A stretch of 5,213 nt of DNA from an uncultured Asticcacaulis sp. (GTDB lineage Bacteria; Pseudomonadota; Alphaproteobacteria; Caulobacterales; Caulobacteraceae). Positions within the stretch are counted from its first letter, which is position 1. Each line of letters begins with the position of its first letter. Made by a program: the position numbers and the translations under genes. The stretch spans positions 1 to 5,213 of the forward strand of contig CAMLPZ010000289.1 in the NCBI GenBank assembly GCA_946482045.1. The letters run 5' to 3'. The notes below the pieces were generated by a model. The model was not told the origin of the DNA. It saw only the letters and a program-made list of their open reading frames with translations, and made no database searches. Positions 1 to 4,324 of the stretch are shown one piece after another.

Positions 1-395
1 TCGAGGATGGTGAAGCTCGACTTCAGGCCGACGACCTCGGCATGGCTGCGCAGTATCTGCGCCGCGATCGAGTGGAAGGTGCCGAGATTGCGCAGGCCTT
101 CCGCGGCTGGGCCAACTAACCGCTCGGTCCGTTCGCGCATCTCGCGCGCGGCCTTGTTCGTAAAAGTGACGCACAGGATTTCCCATGGCCGCGCCAGGCC
201 CGACTGTAGGATATGGGCGATTCGCGTCGTCAGTACTCGCGTCTTGCCCGTACCCGCGCCGGCCAGGACCAGGACAGGGCCTTCGGTGCTGCGCACGGCC
301 TCGAGTTGTTCGGGGTTAAGGCCGTCAAACATGGCGGCATTGGGCGCGCCGCGCGGGCTGGCCAGTTCACTGATCTTGGTGGTTACCGATTCCAT
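1..395 (-). CDS. uvrD: UvrD/PcrA-type superfamily 1 DNA helicase, N-terminal part (runs off left edge)
   Basis: The 131 visible residues are the start of an ATP-dependent 3'-5' DNA helicase of the UvrD/Rep/PcrA group, which in this family unwinds DNA in nucleotide excision and mismatch repair. Visible in order are the Q motif LNPEQLEAV (residues 26-34), Walker A AGAGTGKT (45-52), motif Ia [11 protein letters not shown] (76-86) and motif Ib [12 protein letters not shown] (104-115). The rest of the protein (family length is usually 650-800 residues) lies outside the window. The ATG at 395 gives a short N-terminal extension; a second in-frame ATG at 332, just before the Q motif, is an alternative start. 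Neither has a convincing Shine-Dalgarno. The gene is separated from the upstream RHH gene by a terminator hairpin, so it probably has its own promoter within 396-471. Family assignment is firm; uvrD versus pcrA or rep cannot be settled from this part. Confidence 0.93.
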   Translation of the reverse strand, partial: MESVTTKISELASPRGAPNAAMFDGLNPEQLEAVRSTEGPVLVLAGAGTGKTRVLTTRIAHILQSGLARPWEILCVTFTNKAAREMRERTERLVGPAAEGLRNLGTFHSIAAQILRSHAEVVGLKSSFTIL

Positions 396-471
396 CCGCG
401 CAATTTAGTACGCCTTATGTTCCACTCCAAAGGCTTTATGCGCTGGATCGCGCATTTGTGCGGAGTTATGC

Positions 472-500
472 AAAACGGCCGGAAGCAAGCTTCCGGCCGT
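472..500 (-). terminator. Intrinsic terminator downstream of the RHH gene
   Basis: A perfect 12-bp inverted repeat, ACGGCCGGAAGC / GCTTCCGGCCGT (475-486 and 489-500), is separated by only AA. In practice the innermost pairs would open into a small loop. Read on the minus strand the stem is followed by a run of T (475-472), while the plus side has only CCTTG. It therefore fits a rho-independent terminator for the leftward RHH transcript, insulating it from uvrD. Confidence 0.75.
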
Positions 501-535
501 CCTTGCAGTCGGTAGCGCCGCCGCGCGAACTAAGG

Positions 536-772
536 CTAGGCGCGTTTGCGCCTGGCCGCTCCGGCATTCTGAACGTGTGACAGTGCAGACAGCCGGCAAT
601 AGGACGCTAGAAGGCTTTCGCCCCGTCGAGAGTCTAGCTCTGCGATAAGCGCAGCCAGACTGATTCGTCGTTCCTTTGACATGGATTCAAGGACCGCCCA
701 GAACTCAGGTTCCAAGGCGACCGATGTGGCGTGTCCTGCCAGGTTTACCGATCTCTTTTTTAGGCCAGGCAT
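536..772 (-). CDS. Small ribbon-helix-helix domain protein (PF13467-like)
   Basis: This 78-residue protein matches the alphaproteobacterial ribbon-helix-helix family recognised by its N-terminal pattern, here KKRSVNLAGHATSVALEPEFW split as KKRSVNLAGH (5-14) and ATSVALEPEFW (15-25). A helix-turn-helix-like stretch, ISLAALIAELDSRRGESLL (37-55), follows. The beta strand of such proteins contacts DNA as a dimer, so a transcription-regulator role is the family expectation, but the target is unknown. The tail (66-78) is basic and probably disordered. The ATG at 772 is well supported: GGGAG (783-779) sits 6 nt upstream. The gene lies 145 nt downstream of the DUF4169 gene on the same strand. From memory, RHH and DUF4169 genes often neighbour each other and fumC in alphaproteobacteria; this was not checked by search. 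Confidence 0.85.
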   Translation of the reverse strand: MPGLKKRSVNLAGHATSVALEPEFWAVLESMSKERRISLAALIAELDSRRGESLLASYCRLSALSHVQNAGAARRKRA

Positions 773-778
773 GACTTT

Positions 779-783
779 CTCCC
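779..783 (-). promoter_or_regulatory. Ribosome binding site of the RHH gene
   Basis: GGGAG on the minus strand, 6 nt before the ATG at 772. It fixes the start codon and argues against the out-of-frame ATG at 791. Confidence 0.7.
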
Positions 784-917
784 GGATTCATGACCTTTGC
801 TCCCCCTCAGGCAAGATGTGTGTTGCATCTCCTGCTTTTACCTTCACGGCCGCCATCGCATAGTTTTCCTGGTACTATTTAACCTTGACCGCTCAGGTGG
901 TACGAATTTGCGGACTT

Positions 918-1127
918 TTATTGTTTTTCGTCAACCCCATTTATTGGACTAGGCGGATTTAAACGCTTTCCTTCCCACTGCGCCTTGAGACGTTTTTGTG
1001 TCTCCTGCTCCAGTTTCCGCGTTTTTCCTGGCAATCCATAGACAACCCGGTTCTTTTGGGCCGTCTCTGTTTGCAATTGTTTTCGCTTGGCTTTTCGCGC
1101 CTTATTGAGATTGACTATCTCTGTCAA
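918..1127 (-). CDS. DUF4169 family protein (TTG start preferred)
   Basis: This small, strongly basic protein of unknown function begins with the family signature TEIVNLNKARKAKRK and continues as a lysine/glutamine-rich, probably helical stretch (NRVVYG at 26-31, KTRKLEQETQKRLKAQWEGKRL at about 35-56, written here only as landmarks). Members of DUF4169 (PF13770) normally start M-x-E-I-V-N-L and are about 60-70 residues. Translation from the TTG at 1127 gives exactly this form at 69 residues. An in-frame ATG at 1154 would add nine residues (MGFYGRFFK) that do not resemble the family. GGGAG lies 10 nt before the TTG. Codon use is richer in AAA, TTT and AAT than in fumC or phyH. The gene is followed on the same strand by the RHH gene. 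No function is known, and none is inferred here. Confidence 0.8.
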   Translation of the reverse strand: MTEIVNLNKARKAKRKQLQTETAQKNRVVYGLPGKTRKLEQETQKRLKAQWEGKRLNPPSPINGVDEKQ

Positions 1128-1453
1128 TTTAAAGAATCTCCCGTAAAATCCCATTTATGGGACTGGCACCTTCCGTCGCCAGAACCGGCTTTAACAACTT
1201 AGGCATACTATTCCTGCACGCGACGCGATTAAAGTATTTATTGAATCGATGCAAAATTTTATGCCGCTGAATTCCTGTCATGTGTAAGGATAGCCAATCC
1301 ATGCGGACCTGAACACTTTGTCAAAAGAGTATACATCCATTCGAAAGTACGATCTCATGCGCGGCAGCATCTCCCGCTTCCATCCATGCAAATAAATGAA
1401 ATTTAACATGTCACCGCGCGTGCACGCCCTATAATTTGTCTGCGGAACCCAGA
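1128..1453. other. AT-rich divergent intergenic region between DUF4169 and yccF
   Basis: This is the longest gene-free stretch in the window, and no coding region with a start, a ribosome site and family resemblance was found in it. It should hold the promoters for the leftward DUF4169 gene and rightward yccF. It contains the interrupted palindrome TCCCAT-TT-ATGGGA (1149-1162), which overlaps the unlikely ATG at 1154 and could be an operator, and a TATAAT box at 1430-1435. The base composition is clearly more AT-rich than the flanking genes on the right. Confidence 0.5.
1430..1435 (+). promoter_or_regulatory. Possible -10 element for yccF
   Basis: A perfect TATAAT lies 103 nt before the yccF ATG. 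The best -35-like hexamer, TTAACA at 1403-1408, is 21 nt away, longer than the usual spacing, so this is a weak promoter call. If correct, the palindromic repeat at 1454-1497 would be transcribed in the 5' leader. Confidence 0.3.
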
Positions 1454-1497
1454 GCATGCGCCGAAAAGTGGAAGCCGATTTTTCGGACCAAGCGTGC
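1454..1497 (+). repeat. Palindromic interspersed repeat, copy 1
   Basis: The element is a two-part hairpin. The outer arms are GCATGC (1454-1459) and GCGTGC (1492-1497), pairing fully with one G-T wobble. The inner arms are CCGAAAA (1461-1467) and TTTTCGG (1480-1486), with a 12-nt loop and a 5-nt bulge (ACCAA) on the 3' side. The core GCCGAAAAGTG...GAAG...TTTTCGG is of a type I recall as widespread in alphaproteobacterial intergenic DNA. A second copy in opposite orientation lies at 3522-3566. It ends 41 nt before the yccF start, so it may sit in the 5' leader. Confidence 0.75.
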
Positions 1498-1538
1498 GCC
1501 CACTCAGAATCCAGACCCGTTCCGCTTCGGAGACGCCT

Positions 1539-1937
1539 ATGACGCTGTTGCTCAATATTCTGTGGCTCTTTTTTGGCGGTTTCATCGCCGGCTGCGCCTG
1601 GTTCCTGGGCGGCGCCATCCTGGCCATCACGATCGTCGGGCTGCCCTGGGCTTTCTCGGCCTGGCGCATCGCCGGCTTCGTCTTCTGGCCGTTCGGCCGC
1701 GAAATCGTCAATCGCGAAACCTACACCGGCGAAAGTGACCTTGGAACAGGATGCCTCGGCGCGGTCCTCAACATCGTCTGGTTCGTGTTCGCCGGCTGGT
1801 GGATCGCCCTCACCCACGTCATTATCGCCATCGGAGAAGCCATCACCATCATTGGCATCCCGTTTGCGCTCAAAGATATACAGTTGGCGCAACTGGCCCT
1901 GGCGCCCGTCGGCAAGACGGTTGTCGACAAGCGGTGA
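1539..1937 (+). CDS. yccF: YccF family inner membrane protein
   Basis: This 132-residue hydrophobic protein matches the YccF/DUF307 family (PF03733), whose molecular role is not established; it is an inner-membrane protein. Two homologous halves are visible. The first runs from LLNILWLFFGGF (residues 4-14) through ITIVGLPWAF (30-39) to WPFGREIV (50-57). The second runs from VLNIVWFVFAGWW (76-88) through ITIIGIPFAL (102-111) to APVGKTVV (122-129). Each half repeats the pattern L-N-I-x-W, a long membrane segment, G-[IL]-P and P-x-G. The ATG at 1539 is preferred because GGAGA (1529-1533) stands just upstream and the family N-terminus begins there. An in-frame upstream ATG at 1494 would translate part of the palindromic repeat's 3' end. 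The next gene starts 145 nt later in the same direction, with its own probable leader, so an operon is uncertain. Confidence 0.92.
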   Translation: MTLLLNILWLFFGGFIAGCAWFLGGAILAITIVGLPWAFSAWRIAGFVFWPFGREIVNRETYTGESDLGTGCLGAVLNIVWFVFAGWWIALTHVIIAIGEAITIIGIPFALKDIQLAQLALAPVGKTVVDKR

Positions 1938-1949
1938 ACGACGCCTGCC

Positions 1950-1962
1950 TTACCTTAGGTAA
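1950..1962. promoter_or_regulatory. Short palindrome TTACCT-T-AGGTAA, possible operator
   Basis: A 6-bp perfect inverted repeat around one base lies 13 nt after the yccF stop and 20 nt before the shared 23-nt upstream element. Its location in the control region of the GSG-repeat gene makes an operator possible, but a chance palindrome of this size is also plausible. Confidence 0.25.
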
Positions 1963-1981
1963 CGGCAACTCTTACAATTGC

Positions 1982-2004
1982 TTCATGACTCGATTTTAAT
2001 TTGA
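1982..2004 (+). promoter_or_regulatory. Shared 23-nt upstream element, copy 1
   Basis: The element begins TTCATGACT and ends TTAATTTGA, with 5 nt between (CGATT). It starts 101 nt before the GSG-repeat gene. The same element, differing at three of 23 positions, occurs at 3323-3345 before the mini-protein gene, in the same orientation. It is not obviously a sigma-70 promoter or a CtrA box (TTAA-N7-TTAA), so an unknown regulator or an alternative promoter is the likely reading. Confidence 0.5.
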
Positions 2005-2015
2005 TTTCAGCCCTC

Positions 2016-2048
2016 CCGGGCAGCATTGTGAGGACAACAGCCGCCCGG
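2016..2048 (+). promoter_or_regulatory. Leader hairpin before the GSG-repeat gene
   Basis: The stem is CCGGGC (2016-2021) with GCCCGG (2043-2048), then GC with GC, then TTGT (2026-2029) with ACAA (2034-2037), around a GAGG loop (2030-2033). Small mismatches separate the stem segments. It lies about 35 nt before the start codon, so it would be in the 5' untranslated region if transcription starts near the 1982-2004 element. No T-run follows, so it is not a terminator; mRNA stabilisation or translational control is an inference. Confidence 0.35.
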
Positions 2049-2082
2049 ACTCCTCGAGCCCCGCCGGCAACTGGAGAGTACA

Positions 2083-3156
2083 ATGCGTAATCGCGTAAAA
2101 TCCTTTTGGCAATTTAGCGCCGCCGGCCTGGTCAGTGCCGTTGCGCTGACCGCCGCCACCGGCGCACTTGCACAGATGCGTCTGCTGTCCGACGGCCCAC
2201 AGGTCGAATTCAAAGACATGGTCGCCCGCGTCGTCGTGACTCCGGAAGAGCGTAGCGACGTCGACATCCGCGTCCGCTACGGCAAGGCTAAGGTTCCGAC
2301 CCTGATGGTCTCCAAGCGCGGCCAGACGACCGTCCTGAACGGCCACCTGTCAAAGTCGCGCGGCCTGAACCTCAATTTGCGCATCAATCTCGACGACAGC
2401 GCGAACCCCATGCGCGGCTCGGTTTTCGTCTCCGGTATCGGCCAGGTCGATATCAACGAACTGCCACTGGTCTTCGTCCGGGTGCCGCACAACGCCGTCG
2501 TCAAGGACAGCGCCTATGTCTTCGGGCAGGTTGGTCCGGCAAAGAGCCTCGACTTCATCCTGCACGGCAGCGGCAACTGGAAGATCGCGCCGGTCGCGGG
2601 CCCGCTCAATATCATCGACGCCGGCTCGGGCAATATCCGGGTGACCCAGGCCGGCGATGCCATCATCGACAATCTCGGTTCGGGCACCATAGCCATCGAC
2701 ACCGTGCGGTCGCTGAAGCTGACCGTCAGCGGTTCGGGCAATGTCTCGGCCCAGAACGCCGCCGATGTCGACGTCAAGAACCAGGGGTCGGGTGACGTGT
2801 CGCTGGGCACTGTGCGGTCGCTCAAGGCCGGTTTGAACGGCTCGGGCGACCTCAGCGTCCAGCACATCGGCGGCAATTTCAGCCTGATAAACAATGGCGC
2901 CAGTGACGTAAACATCGGTCGCCTGCTGGGCGCAGCCTCGCTCGACATGTCAGGCTCGGGGGACGTCAATATCGAAGACGGTCACGCCAACAACTTCGTT
3001 ATCCGCGGTTCGGGCTCAGGCGACGTCAGCTTCGGTGGCGTCGCGGGCTCGGTCAATATCGACAACAACGGCTCGGGCGATGTCAGCATCGTTAAGGCCA
3101 CCGGCCCGGTGCAGTCGCGCATGGTCGGTTCCGGCGAAATGCATATCGGCAACTGA
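2083..3156 (+). CDS. Exported GSG-repeat beta-helical protein (GIN/DUF2807-like)
   Basis: This 357-residue protein has a clear signal peptide: RNRVK, a hydrophobic core (about 11-27), and an AxA site ending GALA before Q31. Residues 41-140 are a non-repetitive N-terminal region (VEFKDMVARVVV, then DIRVRYGKAKVP, then LPLVFVRVPHNAVV). From residue 162 to the end there are eleven rungs, each carrying a GSG turn usually followed by N or D, at 162, 181, 199, 217, 235, 253, 272, 291, 311, 330 and 349. The spacing is 18-20 residues, as expected for a parallel beta-helix. The rung at 272 is degenerate (GAS). There is no cysteine. The family (PF10988, head GIN/DUF2807, labelled 'putative autotransporter adhesin') has no firmly known function; periplasmic or surface location is inferred. 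GGAG (2073-2076) lies 6 nt before the ATG, and a strong terminator follows the stop. The family assignment is good; an adhesin role should not be assumed. Confidence 0.88.
   Translation: MRNRVKSFWQFSAAGLVSAVALTAATGALAQMRLLSDGPQVEFKDMVARVVVTPEERSDVDIRVRYGKAKVPTLMVSKRGQTTVLNGHLSKSRGLNLNLRINLDDSANPMRGSVFVSGIGQVDINELPLVFVRVPHNAVVKDSAYVFGQVGPAKSLDFILHGSGNWKIAPVAGPLNIIDAGSGNIRVTQAGDAIIDNLGSGTIAIDTVRSLKLTVSGSGNVSAQNAADVDVKNQGSGDVSLGTVRSLKAGLNGSGDLSVQHIGGNFSLINNGASDVNIGRLLGAASLDMSGSGDVNIEDGHANNFVIRGSGSGDVSFGGVAGSVNIDNNGSGDVSIVKATGPVQSRMVGSGEMHIGN
2566..3135 (+). repeat. Tandem GSG-turn protein repeat within the beta-helix gene
   Basis: Eleven coding units of roughly 54-60 bp each contain a GSG codon triplet, commonly written GGxTCGGGC. 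The DNA copies have diverged outside these codons, so the repetition is mainly at the protein level and is not a recent tandem array. Confidence 0.8.
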
Positions 3157-3189
3157 CCCGGCCAAAGACCCTAACCTGATGCATCTATC

Positions 3190-3219
3190 AAACGGCGGCC
3201 TTCCGGAGGCCGCCGTTTT
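3190..3219 (+). terminator. Intrinsic terminator of the GSG-repeat gene
   Basis: A perfect 12-bp stem, AAACGGCGGCCT (3190-3201) with AGGCCGCCGTTT (3207-3218), encloses the loop TCCGG and ends in TTTT (3216-3219). It starts 34 nt after the stop codon at 3156. The very GC-rich stem with a T-tract on the plus strand makes this a confident call, and it separates the gene from the mini-protein gene. Confidence 0.9.
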
Positions 3220-3287
3220 CGCTTGGCCCACACAACCCACTATAAAATCAAACACTTTCATGCCGCATCGCACATTACAAAACTGCA

Positions 3288-3297
3288 ATGTTAACAT
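3288..3297. promoter_or_regulatory. Palindrome ATGTTAACAT, possible operator
   Basis: A perfect 10-bp palindrome lies in the AT-rich region upstream of the mini-protein gene, 25 nt before the shared 23-nt element. The position suits a regulator site, but there is no independent support. Confidence 0.25.
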
Positions 3298-3322
3298 ATT
3301 GAAATCATTATATTAAATCGAG

Positions 3323-3345
3323 TTCATGACTTGGTATTAATTTGA
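3323..3345 (+). promoter_or_regulatory. Shared 23-nt upstream element, copy 2
   Basis: The element begins TTCATGACT and ends TTAATTTGA, with TGGTA between. It is 82 nt before the mini-protein ATG and matches the copy at 1982-2004 at 20 of 23 positions, with both 9-nt ends identical and the three differences in the middle. This links the control regions of the two genes. Confidence 0.5.
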
Positions 3346-3353
3346 ACTATACA
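3326..3353 (+). promoter_or_regulatory. Possible sigma-70-like promoter of the mini-protein gene
   Basis: ATGACT (3326-3331) and TATACA (3348-3353) are separated by 16 nt. Both are imperfect matches to the usual hexamers. The -35 half falls inside the shared element, but the other copy of that element has no matching -10 at this distance, so the call is weak. Confidence 0.25.
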
Positions 3354-3389
3354 CGCCGAAAGGGCATAACGTCCTTGTCAACGCAAACC

Positions 3390-3395
3390 AAGGAG
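3390..3395 (+). promoter_or_regulatory. Strong Shine-Dalgarno of the mini-protein gene
   Basis: AAGGAG lies 9 nt before the ATG at 3405 and is the best ribosome site in the window. It is the main reason to accept such a short reading frame as a gene. Confidence 0.75.
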
Positions 3396-3404
3396 ATGAC
3401 CACA

Positions 3405-3491
3405 ATGACCCTCAACATCGCTTCCGTTACCGGCCTTTTCGCCATGACCCTGCTGATGGCCGCCGCCCTGCTCACCATCGGCACGATCTAG
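3405..3491 (+). CDS. 28-residue hydrophobic mini-protein, probable single-pass membrane peptide
   Basis: The reading frame encodes MTLNIASVTGLF followed by AMTLLMAAALLTIGTI and a TAG stop. About 20 of the 28 residues form one continuous hydrophobic stretch, long enough for one membrane-spanning helix, and there are no charged residues at all. Support for a real gene comes from AAGGAG 9 nt upstream, an AT-rich control region with an element shared with the GSG-repeat gene, isolation between two strong terminators (3190-3219 and 3575-3609), and GC-rich third positions (ACC, CTC, AAC, ATC, GGC, CTG) typical of the surrounding genes. The family is not recognised. It could be a small regulatory membrane peptide or a toxin-like peptide, but no antitoxin partner or antisense RNA is evident. 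It could also be a translated leader of no further function, although nothing coding follows on this strand. Confidence 0.6.
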   Translation: MTLNIASVTGLFAMTLLMAAALLTIGTI

Positions 3492-3521
3492 ATCAAGGAC
3501 CATGCCGCGTATTTTTTTGGC

Positions 3522-3566
3522 GCGATATTCGAGCCGAAAATCGCTTCGCACTTTTCGGCATATCGC
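3522..3566 (-). repeat. Palindromic interspersed repeat, copy 2 (inverted relative to copy 1)
   Basis: The outer arms are GCGATAT (3522-3528) and ATATCGC (3560-3566). The inner arms are GCCGAAAA (3533-3540) and TTTTCGGC (3552-3559), with an 11-nt loop. In the minus-strand reading a TCGA bulge follows the inner stem on its 3' side, just as ACCAA does in copy 1. The core read on the minus strand starts GCCGAAAAGTG, identical to copy 1. It lies between the mini-protein stop and the convergent terminator. Confidence 0.75.
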
Positions 3567-3574
3567 TCGTGAAT

Positions 3575-3609
3575 AAAGGCGCAGAGATCCCCCTCTGCGC
3601 CTTTTGTCT
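3575..3609. terminator. Bidirectional intrinsic terminator between convergent genes
   Basis: A perfect 12-bp stem, AAAGGCGCAGAG (3575-3586) with CTCTGCGCCTTT (3593-3604), closes the loop ATCCCC. The plus strand continues TTTTGTCTT and the minus strand reads TTTATTC after the stem, so it can end transcripts arriving from both sides. It serves the rightward mini-protein gene and the leftward phyH gene, whose stop is at 3627. Confidence 0.88.
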
Positions 3610-3626
3610 TGCGTAAACGCAGGCGA

Positions 3627-4319
3627 CTACGGTGCGTCCGGGTCATCAATGCCGCGCCATTCCAGCCCGCCGGGCAAGCCAACGGCCGCATAATCGACCT
3701 GCAACACGCGCCGCCGGCCGGGATTGGCCGCAGGCTCCGATGCGTGCAGGATCAGGGTGGCACAGGCCCAGACATCACCGGCACGGGCCGTACAAACCTG
3801 TACCGGCAAAACTTCCGCCAAGCCAGCGGCGCGGTGCGCCGGAATGCTCCCTAACAGATGGCTTCCCGAGACCACCTTCAGCGGCCCGTTGTCCTCACCG
3901 CAGTCATCGAGATGCAGGCGCAGCGTCACCATGCCATCAAGGATATCGACCGGCGGTTCGACGTGGACAGTGCCATCCTTGACCGACCAAGGACCGAAGC
4001 CTTCGGTTTCGATACGCGTCCGCACGGCAATGGTGCGATCCTGATGCCAGGCGACGCTCCAATTGGTCTCAGGGGTCTTGTCGAACAGAATGACGCGCAC
4101 GGGTCGCGCCGCGTTGCCGATCAACGTCCGGGCAATTCGGGCGATGGCACCGTCGGTTAGCAGGCCCGCCCAACGGCCACTGGTCAGGCGCTTGCCCGGC
4201 CGGTTTCCGGCCAGGGCGGGATCGATTTCTTTGACGAGCGCCGCCACGGCCTCAGCATCCACAGCGGCGGGAAACAGGATCGCTCCCCGTTCGGCAAAGA
4301 CGGCGGCATCATAGTTCAA
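3627..4319 (-). CDS. PhyH-family Fe(II)/2-oxoglutarate-dependent dioxygenase
   Basis: This 230-residue protein belongs to the phytanoyl-CoA dioxygenase (PhyH, PF05721) superfamily, which hydroxylates small organic substrates using Fe(II), O2 and 2-oxoglutarate. The facial triad is visible: WHQD gives His92 and Asp94, and the distal His192 lies in LILHAS. The arginines at 202-204 (GRRRVLQVDY) are placed to bind the 2-oxoglutarate carboxylate. The pattern TLRLHLDDC...NGPLKVVSGSH (132-154) is typical of the family. All catalytic residues are present, so it is probably active; the substrate cannot be told from sequence. The start is the TTG at 4319, 5 nt after the fumC stop. No in-frame ATG exists nearby, the ATG in CTATGATG being out of frame, and no clear Shine-Dalgarno is present. 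Translation therefore probably depends on ribosomes finishing fumC. The gene ends before the shared bidirectional terminator. Confidence 0.88.
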   Translation of the reverse strand: MNYDAAVFAERGAILFPAAVDAEAVAALVKEIDPALAGNRPGKRLTSGRWAGLLTDGAIARIARTLIGNAARPVRVILFDKTPETNWSVAWHQDRTIAVRTRIETEGFGPWSVKDGTVHVEPPVDILDGMVTLRLHLDDCGEDNGPLKVVSGSHLLGSIPAHRAAGLAEVLPVQVCTARAGDVWACATLILHASEPAANPGRRRVLQVDYAAVGLPGGLEWRGIDDPDAP

Positions 4320-4324
4320 AGCGG

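Noticed and set aside
405..599. Minus-strand 64-codon frame spanning the RHH terminator
   Set aside because: It runs through the terminator hairpin and overlaps the RHH gene in another frame; no supporting start signal.
996..1202. Plus-strand 68-codon frame opposite the DUF4169 gene
   Set aside because: It is a shadow of the recognised DUF4169 frame, without a ribosome site.
1200..1275. A short protein-like frame in the AT-rich intergenic region (ARDAIKVFIESMQNF)
   Set aside because: It is only about 30 codons between stops, with no start codon near its beginning, no ribosome site and no recognised family.
1278..1892. A 204-codon minus-strand reading frame opposite yccF
   Set aside because: It is antisense to a well-supported yccF gene, has an acidic low-complexity composition typical of reversed GC-rich codons, lacks a ribosome site and resembles no family.
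2028..2090. A 20-codon GTG frame in the leader, ending just inside the GSG-repeat gene
   Set aside because: It has no ribosome site and its start lies inside the leader hairpin, so translation is unlikely.
2350..2969. Long minus-strand frames opposite the GSG-repeat gene
   Set aside because: They mirror the repetitive GC-rich codons of the real gene and have no plausible starts or family resemblance.
2566..3135. Repeated GGxTCGGGC units considered as a CRISPR-like or minisatellite array
   Set aside because: Repeat units are in phase with the reading frame, diverged at DNA level and explained by the GSG turns of a beta-helix.
3488..3691. Minus-strand 67-codon frame through the terminator and palindromic repeat
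   Set aside because: It would translate a terminator hairpin and a repeat and overlaps the end of phyH; no ribosome site was seen.
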